The notes under the pieces were generated by a model. It saw only the letters and a list, made by a program, of their open reading frames with translations, did not search any database and had not been told where the DNA came from. Of a stretch of 64,000 bases of DNA, positions 34,101 through 45,603 are shown piece by piece. Position numbers and translations under genes: made by a program. Source of the stretch: Ectobius pallidus (Eukaryota; Arthropoda; Insecta; Blattodea; Ectobiidae); assembly GCA_964059195.1 (NCBI GenBank), contig CAXKWD010000006.1:66605073-66669072 (forward strand), given 5' to 3'. The stretch's first letter is position 1, and each line of letters starts with the position of its first letter.

Positions 34101-35030
34101 TACTGAAGATTATAAAATATTATGTATAAAGTATCTTGCAACTTGTATAAAAATACCTCTAATAATTTTTCGTTATATAACGCCTACGTTACTAATGATG
34201 TCTAACATAGGTATCTCTGGGGTAAGTATTGATCACTCTGTTGATCGTGCGTTGGATTCCGCGGTTGTTGCTAATTTGTACTGAAACTATTCCCGATGGA
34301 GTGTCATTGGAATTTGTCAGTTGACTTAGCCCAGCCACTAGTATGACCTCGTTATTTCCTGTAGGGAGAGAGATAGAAGAGATTCCAAATATTTCGACTA
34401 TTTAGCGATTTATTATTTGTGTTATTTTACATTATTATTATTATCATCATCGTCTTTATTATTACATGATTATTATAATTATTAATATTACTATTACTAT
34501 TATTATTAATATTATTTTAATTTTACTTTTCGTTCCTTCATACAAGAGACGGTTCAGACATCACGTGTACCTTTATAATTTACTGTTATGTGTTTGTGAT
34601 TTTAGCCTATTTCCATAAATATGAAATTAAATTTTATTCAAAGAAAAAATCATATAAAACAGAAATTAACACAATGAGGAAGCAAGAAATGTAATTTACG
34701 TGTACAATTTTAATAAAGGGGAAGAGAAAATATAGTGTCGTAAACAACAAAATGCATGGAAAACACCAGATAATGTTTCTTCACGCTGTTTCAATTTTAA
34801 TTTACTTAATGGAACAGACTTTTATAGCGGTTAACTAAACTTGGATCTTCGCTGGACAAAGCATTTGGCAAATCACTAGATTTCAACATTTCATGATAAT
34901 ATTTAGTGAGAAAAATTCCTCTTATAACTCTGATTCGAATTCATGTTCATTTATATATATATAATATAAATCTACATCTTCTATTATCTATTTCAAGGTT
35001 GAATCCGGGCCCAGTTCAGTGACACTTTCG
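31126..35030. other. Unassigned AT-rich sequence (3.9 kb)
   Basis: No gene could be supported. Isolated B-box-like words (GGTTTGAGACCC near 31660, GGGTTCAAACCC near 33690) lack a partner A box. Simple ATT/ATC repeats occur at about 34430-34515. Short frames at 31366-31617 and 31679-31882 are not recognisable. Confidence 0.4.
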
Positions 35031-35046
35031 TGTGTATAAATTATTA

Positions 35047-37133
35047 TTATTTAGTATTCTTCCAAGTGGCAGGTCCATGTCTTCGTATGGAGAATTTCTG
35101 ACGCCAGTGTTCCCTATCTCCAGCTTCGTCCTTCAATCTGCTGTATCTCCTCCCATCTTTCATGTCATCCAGATGTTGTATTCTTCTCCTTCCTCTTCCA
35201 GCAGTTCCTTTGATCTTCCCTTCGTTGACATCATGTATGAGTCCCTCGTGTCTAAGTATGTGTCCGATCCAATTAGCTTTCCTCTGAATAATTGTATTCA
35301 GAATAATTTTCCTCTCTCCTACCCTTCTCAGTACTTCGTCATTTGTCACCCGTTCTGTCCACTTGACCTTCTCTATTCTCCTCCAGCACCACATTTCGAA
35401 GCTTTCTAGGTATTTCTTCTCCCTCTTTCTCATGGTCCATGTCTCTGCTCCGTACAGTGCAATGCTCCAGATGTAGCACTTCACCAGTTTCTTCCTTAGT
35501 TCCAAGCTCAATTTGCTGGTCAGTAGAGTCCTCTTTTTGTTGAATGCGGCTTTGGCCATGGCGATTCTTGTTCGAATTTCATTCGTGCAGTGGGCATCCT
35601 TTGTCAGCAAGCTTCCCAAGTCTTGAACTGCTTCACATTCTCCAGTTCTTGATTGTCGACAGTTATCCTCAAGGGTTTCTCTCGTTTTGATATTCTCATT
35701 ACTTTTGATTTTTCAATGTTAATTTCCATGCCATATTTCTTTCCTGTTTCCACTAATCTGTTCACCATGTATTGCAGTTGTCTTTGATTCTTGGCGAACA
35801 CTACCAAGTCATCTGCATACTTGATGGTGTTGATGAGGCGTCCTCCTATCCTAAAGTTTCCGCATCCTTTCAAAGCTTCTCTTGCCAGCCAGTCTCCATA
35901 TAGGTTGAAGAGACTCGGTGATAGACAACACCCTTGTCTGACTCCTCTTCCTATTTCCACTCTGCTTGTTTCTCCGTGTTTTAGTCGTACTTTTATTCTT
36001 TGTCCCAAGTACAGGTTGCGAATTAGTCTCCTGTCTCTCCAATTGATTCCTATCTCCTTAAGGATGTTCATCAATTTTATCCAGTTAACTCTGACGAATG
36101 CCTTCTGCCAATCTATAAAACACGCACAAACTTCTTCGTTAACAGACAAAACTCTCTCCGACAATATCCTCACCGTGCCTATGGCATCTCTGGTACCTTT
36201 TCCTTTTCTAAATCCAAACTGGTCCTCTCCCAGTGCTTCTTCAATTTTGTGTTCTAGCCGTCCGTTGAGTATTCTTGCAATGATCTTCGCCACGTGTGAG
36301 ATCAGACTAATTGTTCTGTAATCACTACATTTCCTGGCTTTCTGTTTCTTTTCAAGAGCAACCATTGTGACGTCTAAAAAATCTTTAGGCCATTCTCCAG
36401 TTTCATAGATTTTGTTGATGAGTTGCGTCAACGCTTTCAAACCTTCGTTTCCGATTTCTTTCAGCAAATCCACCGGTATGTCATCGTCTCCTGTAGCTTT
36501 CCTCCTCTTCATGTTCTTAATCGCATTCTCTACTTCTGTTGACAATATGCTGGGCCCTTTTTCGTCTTCTTCAATCACCTCCTCTGTCTCGATTTCAATG
36601 TCTTGCGGACGATGTTGCTTATCGTAAAGTTCCTTTATATATTCTTCCCATATTTTCAACACCTCTTCTTGTTCCATAGCCATTTGTCCTCTAGAGTCTT
36701 CTATTCCAAAATTTCTTACTCCTTTGTTCTCACTCCCTCCCAGTTCCTTCGTTTTCTGATACATGAGGTCGTACCTTCCTCTCCTTTGTAGTTCCTCTAT
36801 TTCTTCACACATTTCTTCCATGTACTTTTCCTTCGCTTTGTCTGTTTCTCTCCTTAGTGCATTGTTAAGTTTTTTGTATTCTTCTTCGTTCACATTTTTA
36901 CATCTCCTCCTTTCCTCTATCTTCTCCAGCATCTCATGAGTGATCCAGGGTTTCCTCGTTCTCTTCGCTTCCCTTCCGACTTGACTCTTTAAAGTATTCA
37001 ACAGAGCCATTTTAATATATTGCCATTGCTCTTCCGTACTTGCACTTACATTTTCATCTCTCCCTTCACTAAAGCATTTCTCTAAGGATTCTGTTACTGC
37101 CTCCTTATTCTCCCTTAGCTCTCCAGGTCCCAC
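35047..37133 (-). pseudogene. RTE-like LINE reverse transcriptase and C-terminal domain
   Basis: The first frame (35604-37133, 509 codons) contains the finger region, DYRTISL, FGFRKGKGTRDA, motif A FIDWQKAF (catalytic Asp341), motif B GVRQGCCLSP (about 398-406), catalytic YADD (439-442) and motif D GMEINIEKSK. The residue after KAF is Val where Asp is usual. A one-base shift near 35612-35620 (after NVKQFK) moves the reading into 35047-35619, where the post-palm region continues: LGSLLTKD, LYGAETWT, RRIEKVKW and RKANWIGHIL. Apart from the two shifts and the SDL change, the coding region looks little decayed. The antisense frame at 35791-36321 is a shadow. Confidence 0.9.
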
Positions 37134-38017
37134 CTCTGCTTTCTCCTCCCACTCCTTTGTATCCTCTTCAATCTTGTACTGATGTCTGCAACCAAAAGGT
37201 TGAGATCTGAGTCTATATCGGCAGCCGGCATAGTCTTGGTGTCTTTCACACTGCCTCTAAACCTCTGTTTGACGAGTATGAAATCTATCTGATATCTATT
37301 GATGTCTCCTGGGCTCTTCCATGTGTATAGTTTGTTCTTCCTTTTCTTAAACCAAGTATTCATCACCACCAAATTGTTACGCTGACAGAAATCCACTAGC
37401 ATCCCTCCTCTGTGGTTTCTTCTTCCTAATCCATATTGTCCCACGATGTTTACTTCACTACCTTGTCCGACCACACTATTCCAGTCACCCATTATTACGG
37501 TGTTTACTTTTCCTCTGCCTTCAGTGTGGATGATGTCTTCTATTTCGTCGTATATTTTCTCTACTTCTTCTTCGTCATGGTCTGATGTTGGCATGTACAC
37601 TTGAACTATCAGGATGTCTACTGGTTCTGCGCTTATTTTCACAAACATTAAACGATCACTATGGCACACCACTTTAGTCACACTTTGCACTAATTGATTT
37701 CCCATCACTATTGCTACTCCACGTTCACAACTTTTTCCACCCGAATAGAACATTGTGTAATTTCCTGACATTATTTCACCACTGTCTGTCCACCTCACTT
37801 CACTTAGCCCCATTATGTTAACTTTACATTTGTCCATTTCTCGTTTCAGATTTTCCAGTTTTCCTGCTCTTCGGAGTGTTCTTACGTTCCATGTCCCGAT
37901 CCTGAAATTAAAATCCCCTCCTCTTTTGATGACTCCCCCCGAAGTACTCCCCACCCGGAGATCCGAACGGGGGAGTAGTTTGTCTCCGGAATTTTTTACT
38001 CTAGGAAATGCCATCAT
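37115..38017 (-). pseudogene. RTE-like LINE endonuclease (APE-type) domain
   Basis: The 300-codon frame opens in the 5' part of the element. The apurinic-like endonuclease nicks target DNA to prime reverse transcription. Motifs visible are GTWNVRTL (Asn44), SEVRW (Glu73), GDWN (178-180 region) and QIDFI (Asp245). The last catalytic signature, normally SDH, reads SDL at residues 270-272, so the general-base His is lost and the nuclease is probably inactive. The frame ends just after KQRWDLE. The polymerase continues in another frame after a shift at 37115-37133. The start is the first ATG at the end of the 5' UTR, and an upstream start is not excluded. Confidence 0.88.
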
Positions 38018-38299
38018 TATTCTCCGTCATCAGACGTTGAGGAAATATATAATGTGGTAGTCTTTCCATTTCCTTTCCACATCGCAGTATCACGGCCGAA
38101 GAACCGGGTGCCCGCTGCTGCCCGGTACCAGCCTACATCCGTAGGCCAGTTCACTGTCGTTGAGGTCTTCACCGTATCCCTGGCAAGGGTCCCTCACAAG
38201 GTAGTATCACCCGGGACAGGTGAACCAAGGTTTTTTAACGAGGTGTTACTCCTCCCCCTCCCCCTTTCTCAACCGTTATGGCGGAGTTTGTGTATAAAT

Positions 38300-39183
38300 A
38301 CGACGTAACAAATGTGAATATTTACAAACATTTAAAAGGCCTTGAGAGTGGCAAAAATGTTATGTTTGAACGACTGTTTCAGGCCCAAATACACAACCGT
38401 TGTTAAATAAGCATAACAAAGAGACATAAATATACTTAAAAACGAACATTTATTTCCATAAACAATAAAATTAATTATAGACAATAACATTCAAAGAGAT
38501 ATCAGTTAATAACATTAAATATTGATATCAGTTCTTTATGAACAAAAAGTAGAACATTGATGACCTTAATTTAACCTTAATTAAGCTGGTAACCTTAATT
38601 TAAGAAGAAAGATGGACTATTGGGGTATACAGAGGTGAAATATAACATATATGGATAGCCTATAGACTGTAACAGTTTTGGAGCTAAACTTTCCTGTGAC
38701 AGATTAAATATGACCTACGAAATGAAAAATAACAGACATCGAGTCATGATATTGATGCCTTTTGCAGTAAATTGTCATAAGCTTAAATATTTAAGTTTAT
38801 TTTCCGGTGGCAAGAGAAATCAGTTCAAATCTTATTGAGTGACTAAGCCATATTAGTTGGGTCGATGTGGGTGTTTTAAAAATTTTCAAGGTACTCTTTA
38901 TTTCCCGAATTTCATCCCAACACTTTTTTCAATATCGGTGTTCATTGTGGTTAATTTTTAAAAACGAAAATGCATGAAAATCCACATTCGCCTTCCTATT
39001 GAGGATATTGATCCATCGATCCTATTATTGGACGTAGTGACACACTCTGCTTAGCGGGTACACATGCTAATGATAATTGTCACTAGATCTAGACTTCCTT
39101 CACTGGATTTCAATTTCAAGCTAAAAAACTCAAAATAAGTATTGAGAAATAAATAACTCATTACCATTACTTCCACGTTCTTA
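38300..39183. other. Unassigned AT-rich sequence
   Basis: No supported feature was seen between the LINE and the mariner relative. Confidence 0.4.
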
Positions 39184-40627
39184 TACAGTGCGTCTTTCGA
39201 GCGGCCGGACCGTTCCGCGGCGACCCTGAACTCGGTGATGAGTGGGGTGCTGGCGGCCAGACAGTAGCTATAGCTACCGCTGGCTTCACGCATCAGCCAG
39301 CTTGGATCTGTCGAGTGAGAAACTCAATGGGAGTGTTTAGTGTAAAATTGCGTTATCTCTGTTTGTGTGTTTACAGTAAAATTGTCTCGTCTCTGATCGC
39401 GTGTTTAGTGAAATATTGTGTTGTCTCTTGGTGATAATTTGTCCATTAATAATGGCTGAGTACACTTTAGAGCAACGTATTTTTCTTTATGATACGTATG
39501 TTAAATACTCTTCTGCAAGAAGGTGTCGTAGAGAATTTCAACAACGATTTGCAGGTGTTCGAATTCCTAGCCGGTCAACTATTCATGACCTTGGTAATAA
39601 AGTCAGGCGTACAGGATCTTTTTTGAACAAGAAACATGTTCGACAATGCCGTGTACTGACAGAAGAGAAGCTCGATGAAGTAGGGGCCCGGTTAGAGCAC
39701 ACACCCCAAAAATCACTCAGACGTTTAGCACAAGAGGTTAACATTTCCAAGTCGGCAGCTTTTGTGGCAACAAAACTTCTGAAACTTAAGCCGTACAAGG
39801 TAACTGTAGTTCAGACAACCACAAGATCCTGTAAGTAGGGTTAATTATTGCAATTGGTTTTTGCAGTCCGTTCATAATGGAGAAGTGAACCCACTTTTAA
39901 CATTCTTCACTGATGAAGCGTGGTTTTATCTTCAAGGTCACGTTTCTACTCAGAACAATAGATACTGGGCTACCGAAAATCCCCATATGATTCATGAAGT
40001 TCCTCACCACGCTGCAAAAGTTGGGGTTTGGTGCGCAGTGACTGCGCTTAGAATTATCGGTCCCATATTTTACGACACAACAGTTGATTCACACGTTTAT
40101 GTAAATTCTATTTTAAATAATTTTTTCCGCTACTAACAAGAAATGAAAGATTGTGTGACTGGTTTCAGCTGGATTCAGCTACAGCGCAAACTGCTGAAAA
40201 TTCTATGCATGAATTGCGAAGTGTGTATGGTGACAGAATAATTAGTCGACGATTGTGGCCACCTCGTTCCCCTGACCTGTCGCCATGCGATTTTTATTTA
40301 TGGGGAACGTTAAAGAATAAAGTGTATGCATCAAATCCGCACACGTTACAAGAATTGAAGGACAGCATCACGAGAGAAATACAGGCAATCAGTCAACATG
40401 AACTTTTGCGAGTAAACCAGAATTGTTTTCGGAGATATAGAGAATGTGTTCGCGTTCAAGGTCATCAATTTCAACATCTGTTGTGATTCAGGTAAGCCTA
40501 ATGTAAGTTAGTACAGTAGTTAGTGTTTCGTACCCTTGACTTGCCGGTCGGTTACGGAAGATGCGCCAAGCCTCACCCAGTCCGGTGCCGCCGCGCGACG
40601 GTTCGGCCGCTCGAAAGACGCACTGTA
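39184..40627 (+). mobile_element. Tc1/mariner-superfamily element with DUF4817-type transposase
   Basis: The element is 39186-40625 (1,440 bp) flanked by TA at 39184-39185 and 40626-40627. The ends CAGTGCGTCTTTCGAGCGGC (left) and the same 20 bases as the reverse complement of the right end are perfect, and similarity continues for several more bases. TA duplication and transposase content place it in the IS630/Tc1/mariner superfamily. It contains one broken transposase gene on the plus strand. Its right end lies 3 bp from the left terminus of the composite foldback structure at 40629. Confidence 0.9.
39452..40486 (+). pseudogene. IS630/Tc1/mariner-type transposase, frameshifted
   Basis: The ATG at 39452 starts a DUF4817-like helix-turn-helix region (QRIFLYDTYVKY, RRCRREFQQRF, then SRSTIHDLGNKVRRTGSF), followed by a second DNA-binding part. 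After a shift and stop near 39836 another frame (about 39845-40136) gives the first catalytic Asp (FFTDEAWF) and VGVWCAV. After a stop and shift near 40134-40160 the third frame (to 40486) gives FQLDSATAQTA (second Asp) and RSPDLSPCDFYLWG (third Asp). I count 38 residues between the second and third Asp, more than the 34 of classical mariner. The transposase would bind the terminal repeats and catalyse cut-and-paste. At least two frameshifts and a stop inactivate it. Confidence 0.88.
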
Positions 40628-41600
40628 CCTTAGGGTACAAGACGCAGCTTGGTTGGTCCCCTTCCTGGTCGCTACGCTGTTGAGCCAGGCGCCGAGCATG
40701 AAGTGTGTATGCGCAAGACGCAGCCTGGTCGCTAACTGGTAGGTCGCATGTTATGGATTAAGTTTCTGAATTATCTCCTTTTTATTTTCATTTCTTTGTT
40801 ATTATATTCTCATTCATAAGGTCCTGAAGACACAGAAGACAATGGGAATGAGTTTATGAATTTAAACTCATTACAGGAAGCTTCATCAAAATTAGTTACA
40901 TGTAAAATATGTCACAAGAGTATTTCACTGTTTCAGAGTAACTAAAGTGAAGGTGTATTTTATGTTAAATTTAATGCTCTACAGCTTTTCTTCTAAAAGT
41001 TTTCGTTGTAAACCCAATACTTTAAGTGCTAAGATACAAAATGGCGTAAAAACTTTTTTCGGGAAAAAAGTAGATTTTGGCAGGGAATATACATTTTTTA
41101 AACGATTTGAGATGGAGAACCAATGTATGGATAGAAACATCATTATTATTATTATTGTTATTAATATTATTGTTTTCTTGAGTTGGTGTGACCATTATAT
41201 TCAGCTTCAGAGCACAAGAAGACTATAAAACGAACACACTTACCCGCAACACGAAAATTAACATAATATAAAATTATTAGGTTACTATAAATTATACAAA
41301 GAACTGAATATAAACCATACAAGTCAGTGACGGTAGCCATGAATGATCTATACAATCCCTTCATTGAGTAGTAACAATATTAATTTTGTTGTCTGAGCTG
41401 ATTACAAAGGATATATCTTATAAACAGTCCTTTGTTTGTGTAGCGATTGCGAAAGTATACAAGTGCAACGCCTGAATCTAGACTACACGCTAGCGGCTGG
41501 TCGCATGATAAAAGAGACCTAGCAATCTACCAACATACTGCGGCCTGTCCAGATGGCTGGCAAGAGACCATCCAAGCTGCGTCTTGTTCACCCTCGTAAG

Positions 41601-41815
41601 AAGACATGGCTTCATTCTTCCTGCTGCCAGCGGCATGCGACCATCCCGGTTCCGTCTTGCGCGTACCCTTAGGGTACATACCCTTAGGGTACAGGTCGCA
41701 TGCCGCAGGCCGCATAAAGAATGAAGTCATGTCTTCTTAGGGTACGCGCAAGACGGAACCGGGATGGTCGCATGCCGCAGGCCGCATGAAGAATGAAGTC
41801 ATGTCTTCTTACTAG
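41601..41815. repeat. GC-rich palindromic centre of the foldback element
   Basis: A ~65-bp unit (CGCAAGACGGAACCGGGATG, then GTCGCATGCCGCAGGCCGCA, ending CATGTCTTCTTA) occurs inverted at about 41600-41660, partly at 41695-41738 and fully at 41743-41807. CCCTTAGGGTAC occurs twice at 41662-41691. Confidence 0.85.
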
Positions 41816-42217
41816 AATGAACAAGACGCCGCTTGGATGGTCTCTTGCCAGCCATCTGGTCAGGCCGCAGTTTGCTGGTAGAATGCTAGCCCTCTTTTTT
41901 CATGCGACCGGCCGCTAGCGTGTAGTCTAGATTTAGGCGTTCCACGTGTGCATTTTGCAATCGCTCCACAAACAAAGGACCGTTTATAAGATACATCCTT
42001 TGTAATAAGCTCAGACCACCAAAATAAATACTGTTACTACTAGAGATCAGTCATGGCTACAGTTACTGACTTGTTTATATTCAGTATTTATGTATAATTT
42101 ATAGTAACCTAATAATTTTATATTATGTTAATTTTCGTGTTGCGGGGTTAAGTGTGTTCGTTTTATTGTCTTCTTGTGCTCTGAAGATTGAATACAACGG
42201 TCGCACCAACTCTAGAA

Positions 42218-42238
42218 AACAACAACAACAACAATAAC

Positions 42239-42293
<55 letters not shown>
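42218..42293. repeat. (AAC)n(AAT)n microsatellite in monomer 2
   Basis: A trinucleotide array. Shorter versions lie at the equivalent positions in monomer 1 (about 41140-41172, inverted) and monomer 3 (about 43243-43291). The poly-Asn and poly-Leu frames here are by-products. Confidence 0.92.
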
Positions 42294-43246
42294 TTTCTAA
42301 CCATACATTGGTTCTCCATCTCAAACCGATTAAAAAAATATTCCCGGCCACAAAAACTTTTTTTTGCCGAAAAAAGTTTGCTCCATTTTTTTGGCAAACT
42401 TTCTGTCCTAGCACCTAAAGTATAGGGTTTACAACAAAAACTTTTAGAACAAAAGCTGTGGAGCATTAAATTTACTATAGAATACATATTCAATTTAGAA
42501 ACTCTGTGAGACAGTGAAATACTCTTGAAATATTTAACTAATGTGACATGTGATTTAGCTTCCTGTAATGATTTTGAATTCATAAACTCATTCCCATTGT
42601 CTTCTGTGTCTGCAAAACCTTATGAATGAGAATATAATAACAAAGAAATAAAAATAAAATGGAGATAATTCCGAAACTTAATCCATAACATGCGACCTGC
42701 CAGCTAGCGACCACGCTGCGTCTTGCGCACACACACTTCATGCCCGGCGCCTGGCTCAACAGCGTAGCGACCAGGAAGGGGACCAACCAAGCTGCGTCTT
42801 GTTCGAACCCTTACGAGGGTGAACAAGACGCAGCTTGGATGGTCTCTTGCCAGCTATCTGGTCAGGCCGCAGTTTGTTGGTAGAATGCTAGCCCTCTTTT
42901 TTCATGCGACCAGCCGCTAGCGTGTAGTCTAGATTCAGGCGTTGTACTTGATACTTACGCAATCGCTACACAAACAAAGGACTGGTTATAAGATACATCC
43001 TCTGTAATCAGCTCAGACCACCAAAATAAATATTGTTACTACTTAATGAAGGGATTGTAGAGATGACTCATGGCTACAGTCACTGAAATGTATGGTTTAT
43101 ATTCAGTATTTTTGTATAATTTAGCCTATATTAACATAATAATTTTATATTATGTTAAAATTCGTGTTGCGGGGTTACGTGTGTTCGTGTTATTGTCTTT
43201 TTTGCTCTGAAGACTGAATACAGTGATCACACCAACCCAAGAAAAC

Positions 43247-43282
<36 letters not shown>

Positions 43283-43820
43283 TATTATAATGTTTCTATC
43301 CATACATTGGTTCTCCATCTCAAACCGTTTAAAAAATGTATATTCCCTGCCAAAAATCTACTTTTTTGCCTAAAAAAGTTTTTACGCCACTTTTTCGGCG
43401 AACTTTGTATCTTAGCACTTAAAGTATTGGGTTTACAACGAAAGCTTTTAGAAGAAAAGCTGTAGAGCATTAAATTTACTATAAAATACACATTCAATTT
43501 AGTAACTCTGTGAAACAGTGAAATACTCTTGTGACATTTTTACATGTAACTAATTTTGATGAAGCTTCCTGTAATGAGTTTAAATTCATAAACTCATTCC
43601 CATTGTCTTCTGTGTCTTCAAAACCTTATGAATGAGAATATAATAACAAAGAAATGAAAATAAAAAAGAGATAATTCAGAAACTTAATCCATAACATGCG
43701 ACCTGTCAGTTAGCGACCAGGCTGCGTCTTGTGCATACACACTTCATGCTCGGCGCCTGGCTCAACAGCGTAGCGACCAGGAAGGGGACCAACCAAGCTG
43801 CGTCTTGTTCGTACCCTAAG

Positions 43821-44207
43821 AAATGGTTAGACCTACGGTATGTCCCGCTTTGTGGTCTGGAAAACAAACATAGACCTACATTTGATTAAAATAATTTTAA
43901 GGAAAGTCGTGGATTCCACGCTACCAAACAATGTGCCCTGGTAAATATTGTATCTTGCTTAAATCACTTACTGAAGGACTTAATTTCAATTATATTTAGG
44001 AAAAGGAAATAGTTTTTGTTACCATTATTCAACAGCCAGTTTGCATCTGAGATGTGATATATCAATTAATGTATTTTGGTGTGTATAATCCGAATCCAGC
44101 TTTTAAAATGTTCTAGCACGTAAGGTTTATGAGATTTTAGGTTTTTTTTAAAATTGTTTATAGTTTATTTTCCGTATTTCGCTGTTTACTGTTTTTTTAA
44201 AGTAGAC
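43821..44207. other. Unassigned sequence
   Basis: No supported feature was seen. Confidence 0.35.
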
Positions 44208-44941
44208 ATGAATACTGCTTTTTTGTGCCTGTGGGACAGCTGTGACACTAAGAACCACTATATAGTCAAGGAATGGCCTATAAGGAAATCATATGTTACT
44301 GGAAAGGAAAATGTGAAAACACTCCATTGCTTGAGCCCGATAAAATCATTTTGCCTCCTCATTATCTCAAGTTGAGCCTTATAAAAAAACTTGATTAAAG
44401 CTCTGAATAAAGGAGGTCAGGCCTTCAATCATATGAAAGAAACTAAATTGAGTGAAGCAAAGCTGAAAGAAGGTATATTTGTTGGACCACAAATAAGAAA
44501 ATTGATGGAAGATCCAACCATTGATACCAAACTCACAAATATTGAATTATTTACTTGGTCCTCTTTGTATGCAATTGTGATGGACATTTAGGGCAACAGA
44601 AGAGATGAAAACTATGTTTCCATTGTGAAAGATCTGTTAGACAGCTGCAAGAACATGAAGTGTGGAATGTCGCTTAAAATTAACTTTTTACATTCTCACC
44701 TTTATTTCTGTTTGGATAATTTGGGAGCAGTCAGCTATGAGCAGGGTGAATGCTTTCCCCAAGACATCCGTACGATGGTACACCGTTATCAAGGTCACTG
44801 GAACCCTTCGATGATGAGCGACTACTACTGGGTCTTATTAGGAAGAGTGATGAAACGGCAAATAAGAAAAAGGCATCGTTGTCACATTTTTTCGAATACC
44901 AGAGAAGATTAAAGTTGAAAATATGTTGTGAACTAATTTAG
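44208..44941 (+). pseudogene. Pseudogene of an uncharacterised multicopy protein family
   Basis: Frame 3 from 44208 reads FLCLWDSCDTKNHY and KEWPIR. A short shifted piece has KIILPP (about 44340). Frame 3 resumes with LIKALNKGG, EGIFVGPQIRKLM, a stop at 44589-44591, then MSLKINFLHSHL, DNLGAVSYEQGE, FPQDIRTM and RYQGHWNPSMMSDYYW. The tail continues in another frame to 44941. I recall this order of blocks (CLWDS, FVGPQIRKLM, NLG-SEEQGE, F-QDI, RYQGRW) from many unannotated multicopy genes of insects and other invertebrates, and suspect a transposon origin, but I cannot name a function or family accession. There are at least two frameshifts and one nonsense codon. No terminal repeats were identified around it. 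Confidence 0.7.
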
Positions 44942-45603
44942 ACCTTCTATTGTCGTCATGTTCATTTGTGTAATGTGTATTTCTTGGTTGTTTTAATTCT
45001 GTCAATATTCGCCAGTAATGTTTTTACTCTGCTGTGTGTCTAGGAAATGTGACGTGATACAGAAAAAATGATTTTACCAGTGAATTCAGCACCTCAAAAT
45101 TAGGTAAATCCACCCACTTACAAACCAGATGTCGAAAAAAAAGTTTAAAATTGTTGAGTAGTGTAAATACGTGGGCATTCCTTTTGTACTGTTCTAATTG
45201 GACGACATTCTGCAGAAAGGATCCGACCCTCAAATTGAAAAAACCGGAGTAGATGCTAAATTTTGTCTACTGAACTATATATTTACGTTGTGCAAACTAA
45301 CCAATCTTCTTCATCCATTTATATGCCATCTATGAAGCAAACAAAAACACACTGAAAAGATCCAGGTGGCTTTTTATTTAACTTTAAATGCCTGTTTTTT
45401 AGCTTAAAAATCATGGGGGTTGGTTTCCAATTTAGAGTTGACCAAAAGGGTTTAGAATGATTTTCTATACTATTTGTACTATAAACTTGAAATTTGACAC
45501 AGTTAACTAGAACAGAAATTACAGTTTCAAATTTCAGTTAAATATCTCAATTTGTTTCTATTAAATAAGTTTCATTCATGTTTTAATAAAAATTGAAATA
45601 ATA
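44942..45603. other. Unassigned sequence
   Basis: No supported feature was seen. Confidence 0.35.

Larger units (their letters stand above)
35031..38299 (-). mobile_element. Near full-length RTE-like LINE with 11-bp target-site duplication
   Basis: The element is 35042-38288 (3.25 kb), which fits RTE-like LINE length. The direct repeats TGTGTATAAAT at 35031-35041 and 38289-38299 are perfect. Sense is minus: a ~270-bp GC-richer 5' UTR (38018-38288), endonuclease, reverse transcriptase, a C-terminal domain and a short (AAT)n-like 3' end at 35042-35055. Two frameshifts interrupt the single ORF. Sequence of this type is sometimes annotated as craniofacial development protein 2-like, because that gene was itself derived from an RTE/BovB LINE. 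The clade name is from recall and is not verified. Confidence 0.9.
40629..43820. mobile_element. Composite foldback element: three ~1-kb monomers plus a palindromic centre
   Basis: Monomer 1 (40629 to about 41600) is inverted relative to monomer 2 (about 41816-42810) and monomer 3 (42811-43820). All share GAACAAGACGCAGCTTGG at one or both ends, GGTCGCTACGCTGTTGAGCC, GGTTCTCCATCTC, the tract GCCGCTAGCGTGTAGTCTAG and an internal AAT/ATT microsatellite. Each monomer has related sequence at both of its ends, so each is itself a terminal-inverted-repeat unit. The outermost ends are CTTAGGGTAC (40629) and GTACCCTAAG (43811-43820). The centre (41601-41815) has inverted and direct copies of a GC-rich unit with GGAACCGGGATGGTCGCATG, and TACCCTTAGGGTAC words. 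There is no coding content and no obvious flanking duplication. Confidence 0.85.

Noticed and set aside
35791..36321. 176-codon plus-strand frame, with similar frames at 35032-35409 and 36412-36791
   Set aside because: Antisense shadows of the RTE-like polymerase; no domain content.
42163..42418. Frames rich in Asn or Leu on both strands (also 43223-43465 and 42212-42583)
   Set aside because: They translate AAT/ATT microsatellites inside foldback monomers and have no other support.
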